NCBI GenBank assembly: GCA_039090855.1
Contig: CM076991.1
Coordinates: 72,667,349 to 72,731,348 of the forward strand
Source of the DNA: Macrothele yani
Taxonomy: Eukaryota > Arthropoda > Arachnida > Araneae > Macrothelidae
DNA length: 64,000 bases
Reading direction: 5' to 3'
In this document: one piece after another, positions 57,601 to 64,000 of the stretch
Layout: the number at the start of each line of letters is the position of its first letter
Numbering within the stretch: the first letter of the stretch is position 1
The notes under the pieces: generated by a model
The model's database searches: none
The model's input: the letters and a program-made list of their open reading frames with translations, nothing else
Told to the model about the DNA's origin: nothing
Position numbers and translations under genes: made by a program

Positions 57601-58004
57601 TGTCGAGTGTCACTGCACATGTCCTAGTAACGACCGGCGCCAGAAAGAGAGGAGCGGTGACACGTCACACCATCCCTGGTCTGGCCAATTAGGAGTTGGC
57701 ACCGCAAAAACCTACAGCCGTCTTCCTGACCACGGATATGAGCCACCCTTCGTTATCTGACCTCTGTCTTCTTCGCGCAATGATTTTTCACTGAATTCGT
57801 ACGTAGCAGTTGGATTTTTCCAGTAGTAAATATTCATGATTCAGAAACTTTTCTCATAACACAAATTTTGATTTAACATACATACATAAAAATTATATTG
57901 GAAAGCACAGTTTGATTATTTAACCTTATTTTGACAGATAACATAAAAACTGAAACAGATTTCGGGGCTTCTCCCCCCCCGCCCCTCATCTAAATACGCT
58001 CCTG
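54686..58004 (-). mobile_element. Large hAT element with 8-bp target duplication
   Basis: The left end is caagggcgtatgcagac and the right end, complemented, is caggagcgtatttagatg. Both are followed by a G-rich stretch (ggggtgggggtggggcg and its partner). The flanks are gctgcatc (54678-54685) and attgcatc (58005-58012), an 8-bp duplication with two changes. At 3319 bp it carries one minus-strand transposase. A (TA)n tract lies at about 54848-54870. Confidence 0.88.
54965..57393 (-). pseudogene. hAT transposase (ZMYM1-like), nearly full length with few lesions
   Basis: From ATG 57391-57393: MKRFHQQILLTFCNKKRAVE, then KWLEEY, a stop, and WLSYSRLKEGSFCKYCVLFYE (TTF-type zinc finger). RYRENSGDAILKEDLE follows. 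SVLADATTDISQIEQFS holds the first catalytic D, RGQGYDGAAAM the second, then YTHCMSHSLNLCLSDA. The C-terminus TTESAERSFSSLRRLKSYLR and LNGLALLSIHRDI is the hATC dimerisation region with the catalytic E. Lesions visible are stops near 56994 and 56845, a 14-bp tandem duplication at 56499-56526 that shifts the frame, a second shift near 56234, and stops near 56140 and 55975. It is a relatively recent pseudogene of about 810 codons. Confidence 0.92.
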
Positions 58005-58012
58005 ATTGCATC

Positions 58013-60056
58013 CAACTTTGGTGAGTGGCCGTAGATTTATGGATTAGAAGCTGAGGAATAAGGTATCTGCTGGGGCCAGTCCCATACTGCGAAAAAGTAA
58101 TAGGAGAAAATCGTCATTTGTGTCTTATTCATTATTCTATTATTTTATTGTACTACTTCTGCTGTCAGTTAGAATTTCACATCTTAGATCATTCAATCAC
58201 CGGCTATTATTGCTTAAATTTTAAGTTCGTAATGTTCTATATGAAACCAATGAAATAATGAGCATATCAGACTATTGCAACTTAACTTTGTCTTAAATTC
58301 CCAGTCAAATTGAAACTACATTTTGTCAAGCAAATACGACAATGAAATTTGATATTGGTGGTAACATTCATAATGTCGTTAATGAAGTATGCAGTAGAAC
58401 AAAACATTTCAAATATTCTTTATGTAGAAAAAAAGACTGCTTTATTTGGAAGCTAACGTTTTATTGTCTGTACTCTTTTCTGTATGTACCTCAATCGTGT
58501 GGCTAAAGTCATTTTACATTTTCAAGGATTACGGACTAAGGGATTTGAAATAAATACAAAAGGAGTAAACAACCACTGCGCCACAAAAGAACCATCTGAT
58601 TTCGATCAAAGTCGGTGATGATTAAATGATTATAGGAGCAATGTATTGCGAAATTTTGAAATGGTTGTAATGAGTAATTTTTGAGTTATCAGCGAAAAAT
58701 GTTTGCATGTTTGAAAAATAATATTTAGTGTTACAGATCAGTGCATGGGCACAGCATTTACTCCGGGGTGCATTTGGTTGGAAACGTGTCATACGTCTCG
58801 TATAAATCTTCTTCGTCTACATTTTCAGTTAAGGAGTTGAAATTTCCAGCATTTAGATGTGGTTCATTCAATGTGAAAAATCTGTCAGTGCGAGTATTGT
58901 ACAATCTAAACCGAATAACCACTGGATTTATGTCATTTTCAACGAAAACATGAGGTCATACACTAAAGTTTTGTTGTCATATCCAGTGGGTCTTTCATGT
59001 CTTTTTGTTGTCATGTCCAATGGATTTGTACCAGGATTTACGATGTATCATTCCCTTAACTAGTTTTCTATTCTTCTCTTTTCCTGGCATTTTCTGCCTC
59101 TCACATGTACATCATCCAAACACAAATCAAAGAGTTCACATCATTAAATTCTCCAGAACAGGATTTCCACTGAAGACGATAGCAAAAGTGTGCGGCAAAC
59201 ACTTCAGTGGGGCTGAAAATCTTAGTTTCCCTTCCTACAAATGTAAACGCCACAAAGGATCACATATGTTGCAAGCACATTTCGAATCTGGAAAGAAATA
59301 GCAGACCTGTTCAATAAAATTTTCGGATGCTACGGTCGCGCCTTTCGTCGATGTTTCTAGGAGATTCGGTGCTTGGTCTTCTAACATCTGTGTTTTCTTC
59401 ATCTCATGTGTCACATTAATGAAATGTACACATCTCTCGGCCAGCTCGTTTGTAATCTCGTGGATATTCCATCTCCATTTTTGTACACCGAATATTTCTT
59501 CTCTCTCTAAGGTTGTGTGTTTTACATACCAAGAAATTAGTCATTGTTCTCCTTATTAGTACGCAAAGTTGAAAAGTTTTAATTAAAGGTTTTAATAAAT
59601 TCTAATGTCTAATCTGAAAAGACGATTTCAATTTTAGGATTTGTTTACAAGCAACGTTATGTTCATTTAGATGCTGAGTTCTCGTTTTCAGAAACTTTTA
59701 CCATTTTGGCTACAATCCCTCTTTGCATTACACTGGTCAATAAATTTTGACATTTTTTTTGTTATGGTTATCAAATTATTATTTCTTTGTGCATTTTGGT
59801 CAGCTGATCATAAAAACGATGTTTAATTGACATATTGGCTCTTATTTTTGAAAAAAGAAACAACCGCTTTCCGATATTCAAATAAAATATCTGTTATTTA
59901 CATGACATTTAGATATACGTATATACAGTATATATGTACAAACATAACTGCCTTAAATACGTTTTCTTTTTTACTTTCGCTTATATTCAATTTCTAGGGA
60001 TTCTCTTTTTAACAACCAATAATAATCAGCTAACATGAAGGAACTACCTTTAACAA
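58013..60056. other. Intergenic, nothing firmly recognised
   Basis: Frames at 58741-58953 and 59005-59301 are open, but neither matches a family I can name and neither has a convincing exon structure. Confidence 0.4.
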
Positions 60057-61670
60057 TTATACCTCTACTCCGTCGCAGATATGTCGCTCACCATACTCGT
60101 CACTAACTGCGCCAGAGTTTGGTGGGAAGAAAACGACGTGTGAATGTAAGAAGTGCATTTTCAAGGACATGTTGCAGCCCATTTCTTTATAAGAATTTAT
60201 GACATCTCCATCAAGCAGCCTGAAGTTTGTTGAGTTAGCAATTCCCAGAAAGCCAGTTGAAACACATCGGAAGGATTTCCATTCTGTTTTATCCCTTTCA
60301 CTGAGCACACATTTAAGTACAAGTCCTCTTCATCATCTTTGAAAAGTTGCCTTATTTGTAGCAACTGAATACGCCTGCTTTAATCTTCTCTGCACTACGT
60401 CTTGGAAATTTCTCGCGCAAATATGTGAATATAGAACCATTCGTATCCAAAGCCTTAACGAAGTTCTTCATTAGCCCCAGTTTTATGTGTGTGTGTGTGG
60501 GGGGGGGTGGGTAATCAAAACTTTATTTGGTTCTATCAAGAGTTCAGATGCTACACTCTTAATTCTGTTCTGGGCGTTAATTATTTTCGCTGAGGCCAAT
60601 TTCTCTTTTTGTACGTAATGGGTATCTTTTGCACGGTTATACCAATTACAGAGTGAGCAAACAATACATGATGCAACCCTGTTGTAATCCTAACAGAATA
60701 GCTATCACCTTTTAATCACCACATATTTGCCACTAATACTTCTGATAGAGTACACCTAACATGATAATGTTCATGTTTGCTTATGTTTCTTTTCTGTGGA
60801 TTGCATATGCAATAGGGATTGAAGGAAACTTGTTGCCATTGTGTAATAATACAGCTTTAATGCTCACCTTAGAGGCATCTATAAATAGTCTCCACTTCTC
60901 ATGGACGTGTATTGTGTTAATTGCTGGCAGTAGTCCATCAACATCATTACAGAAAGTGAAGTCACCTTTTGTTTGATATAATTTTTCCAAATCTTTATTT
61001 CTGGTACGAAATGTTGTTATTTTCACAGAATGGTCCAGGAGATTCCATTGTCGTAACCTTGATGTAAAAAGCTCAGCCTTATTCTTTGGCAGTCTCAGAT
61101 CTCTGATGAGGTCGTTAAGTTCAAACTGTCCGATCATATGTATCTCTAAGGGTTTGGACAAAATTCTGGATCTCTTGATGCTAACGGCTGCTGTGATTCG
61201 CTGTGTAAACCATGTTCACCATTGTCGTCTTCTTCATTAGACTCTACGGGGGAAAATTCAAGCGGTTCAGGAATAGTTAGTCCTGCGCCATGAGCCATGG
61301 AACGAATCGCTGAAGGTATCTTTCGATATGAAACTGTCTTTCTTCATAGTTATACCTTTTTTTTTTGATAGAAGGCACCATACAGAAATAACAGTCTGTG
61401 GTGTGGTTTGTTGGCTTTCTCCAAATCATTATCACTTTAAAGGGCATTAGAAACTCCTTTAACGTTCACCCACGCACTCAGTTTTGAAGCAGAGCTATTG
61501 CAGCATACGTGTAGGGCCCATTTCTTGTCAAGATCGCCGATTTTGCAACCGAAGTACAAGAAATGCTCTTTCTTAAAGCTGCACTTAATGCACACTTTCT
61601 TGACGCAAATGTCACTTCTACACATACATGACAGAAGTTCTGTGGATTATTCACACATTTGTGTGACATT
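60057..61670 (-). pseudogene. Decayed member of an uncharacterised multicopy arthropod gene family
   Basis: In order on the minus strand: a Cys-rich start MSHKCVNNPQNFCHVC; after a shift, KKEHFLYFGCKIGDLDKKWA and HVCCNSSASKLSAWVN; then FELNDLIRDLRLPKNKAEL, LRQWNLLDHSVKITTFR, FCNDVDGLLPAI, EKWRLFIDASKVSIKAVLLH and IPIAYAIHRKE. A worn middle follows. KTEWKSFRCVSTGFLG and YKEMGCNMSLKMHFLHSH come next, then FFPPNSGAVSDEYGERH. I recognise this order from a repeated family of unnamed proteins present in many arthropods, possibly transposon-borne. No function is known to me. Stops and several frameshifts make this copy non-functional. Confidence 0.7.
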
Positions 61671-64000
61671 TTCAATGTTTCAAGGCAGAAACGAAACAAA
61701 AAAAGTTGCGTGAAACTATTCAGGTAATTTTCAGTTCTAAAGAACTGAAATTCTTACTATTACATAAAACTGAAACATGTGTCATTTGACACCTACCACT
61801 GACCTGATCCTGAGAAAAGCGACGAATGGAAAGGATCATGTGATCAGCACGGGGCGCCACGCTGACTGAACAAGTGGTGCAGAGGGATCCTGCTGGAATG
61901 TCAGATCATATGAAAAGACCTCGGTGCCACTAATGCTGCAGTTTCGCTTTACTTGTATTGAAAGGTGTAACCAATAATGGGAATAAGCTGCAATTTTAAA
62001 TGCCATTTTCGTATTCAACACCCTAAAATTAGTTAAGATTAGGTAGTTTTGTGTTCACAACATTTTTCATGCTGACCAGTGTAATCACTAAATCTCGTCG
62101 AAACTAGAGCACCTTCAATGGTCCAGTTTTCACTTTTAATGAGGGTTAGTATGCGAAAGACTTTTTACCTATATGAATAAGTCATTAAAATAAGATTTTT
62201 TCCATCGGCAAAGCAACAGAAAAAAATAAACTTTTATAAATGTGATTCCAAGCAAAATTTCATAAGCGCTTTTTCTAAGTTGAGGAATTTTTCTAGTTGA
62301 AATTAACTCCACGAGTCTAATGATTTCTACAGTCCAATAGTTCCCTAGCACTTCTTTGTACATAGCATTTTCGAAACAGCTATTCAGAATTGCAGTGACT
62401 TCCTGGCTGGTTTGTCGTGAAATGAAGCAACCTGGATTTTCGAAGCTGAGGAACTAGTAACATTTGAGCCTGTTTAGAAAGAAAATTTGTTTTTAAATAC
62501 AGCAGCTTCTTCATCAATTTTTGTCATATATGTGTACTTTTCAACATCCCGTTACGTAATATTAAATTTCGAAATTGAATGGAAAATTTGAGAGGGCTAC
62601 AATTAATTTTACCCTCCTCATTCGAACACGAAGGTTAACGTCTCCTCTGGGAGACGTTAACCTTCGTGTTTTAATGGATATCGCGTAGATAAATAGCTAT
62701 GCAGAATACAGTACAAAATGAAAAATGCTGTTCGTTAAACTGTTGCCCACAAGGTTGCATGTAAGTTTTCTATTAGAAAATTAGGAATTAAAATATAGGA
62801 AGAAATATTTTCGTTTATGGATGGAACATTAGTGCCGTGGAACACTAAGAACAGTGAAAAACATGGGATCCACGTTTAATCGTAACCTAAAATTACCAAA
62901 AAATTAGAAAGGTGCTCAGAATTCTTCGGTTTCACGCATAACTATTTCGCTAAGAAAAAAAAATCATACTCAGTAATGATCAAATTTCATTGGCACCCGA
63001 AATCTTACAGTTAACAGTTCATCGTAAATAGATTCATTTTCATAAAAAAAAACAAAAAAACAAAGGAACTTACATTTTTTTAACAAACTGTTCTTGAACA
63101 CAGTGAAATCAAATAATTATTTTCGCCTACCACTACTATATCTTAAAAATCATATCTCAAAAATCCTTAAAGTACCTTCAAAACACATCTTAAATATGTA
63201 TATATTCAATAGTAGTTCAGAAATTAAAAGTTTTCCGGAGCTTTCTCTCTCTTTTTTTTTCAGTGACTACTACATATGCTAAACGTAAAAATTAAGCCAT
63301 TCGGTGCGAAATCTGTGCAACAGGAAAATTCATGAAGAATCTTGGTAATGATGACAAGACTGATTTTTGGTCTTCTGCTCCACTCTTGTTTTAGCTTCAT
63401 GTTTATGAACCGACGTTCACTTTTCCTTTGATCCTCCTGCCTTTGTGACTTCAGATGTGTTCGTCACTTATTTCCAATTCTACTACTTCTGATGACACCA
63501 CGCATTTGCTTCAGCATATTCATTTTTGCCATCATTAGATACTTAATCACACGTTTTGTCATGGGCTAAATTTGGGCACTGTTCAGTATAGTTGTTTCGC
63601 TTACAGTCATGAAAATGTCGTTCATCAGCCTCTTTGGTAGCTTTCTGTAGCAAAAGCTTTATGATCCAGTCTGCAGACTGTTAATCACTTTCACCTACAC
63701 GCCTTCCTACAACACTGATCCCAGATTTTTTAAAATGTTTTTATGACTTCTTCCTGGATATTATTAATATTAAAAGTGCGATTCTCCCCTTAGTTGCTGT
63801 CCGTGAATTGTGTCTTTATTCCACATTTTCAGATCTACATTTCTTAATGTTTGCATCCAAGCGTTTCGTATAGTATAGGCTACTTCTTTTTTTAACCCTC
63901 GTCACAGAGAACTGCATTATCTACACCACATTGTCACAACGATGCTTACAATTACTTCTGTTGTTATCGCATCTATAAAAATATAAAACGAGGATGGCCT
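61671..64000. other. Intergenic; perfect hairpin at 62625-62670
   Basis: No gene is recognised. A perfect 21-bp stem (62625-62645 with 62650-62670, 4-nt loop tctg) begins aacacgaaggttaacg. A small stem (tttcagttct/agaactgaaa) lies near 61730-61751. Confidence 0.45.

Noticed and set aside
58731..58836. Possible fourth exon of the membrane-protein gene (acceptor gttacag, phase fits)
   Set aside because: The reading ends soon in a stop, has no recognisable similarity, and lies 7.7 kb beyond three transposons; the phase match alone has a one-in-three chance.
59005..59301. Frame with KVCGKHFSGAE, vaguely like a zinc-binding or THAP-type segment
   Set aside because: The cysteine and histidine spacing does not complete any finger, and flanking splice sites are not convincing.

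Overview
The window reads as AT-rich nuclear DNA of an arthropod. It is crowded with Tc1/mariner and hAT DNA transposons, tRNA-derived SINEs, foldback MITEs and tandem repeats, and holds very few host coding exons. The mix of Tc1-like, DD36E, mariner and DUF4817-type transposases resembles that of chelicerates, especially spiders, but that placement is inference. There is no bacterial gene organisation, rRNA or CRISPR array. Almost every transposase is broken by stops, frameshifts or deletions.

Layout. 1-12 kb: an internally deleted mariner abutting a Tc1 pseudogene (2158-4230), a tandem repeat carrying tRNA-like units (5247-5830), a SINE with an internal expansion (6600-6990), a nearly intact Tc1 element (8134-9345) and a block of direct repeats (9420-10960). 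12-28 kb: a possible promoter region (11.8-12.4 kb), palindromic DNA (16.3-16.8 kb), a DD36E Tc1-like element (17260-18495), a mariner with about 100-bp terminal repeats (21350-22600), a second tRNA-like repeat locus (23.1-23.7 kb), a Tc1-like element (24301-25855) and SINEs. 28-41 kb: a hAT-type element containing a SINE that contains a MITE (30209-31860), a second MITE copy, a Tc1-like element inserted in the terminal repeat of another Tc1-like element (33404-36476), a 147-bp-period repeat interrupted by a foldback MITE (37371-39110) and a Tc1 pseudogene. 43-49 kb: minisatellites, SINE pieces, a hAT fragment and a mariner split by a non-LTR retrotransposon (47293-49349).

The best candidate host gene lies at 49559-51033 on the + strand. 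Three short exons with matching splice phases join into a protein with one membrane helix. Beyond it are another Tc1 element (51415-52633), a DUF4817-type IS630/Tc1/mariner element (52879-54266), a large hAT element with a recognisable target duplication (54686-58004) and a decayed gene of an uncharacterised multicopy arthropod family (60057-61670).

The most unusual signal is a scatter of near-perfect short-loop hairpins (arms 15-28 bp, most loops 4-10 nt), several of them inside transposon copies where they replace normal sequence, together with two short templated insertions copied from sequence about 1 kb away. Together they look like footprints of template switching or snap-back repair synthesis.
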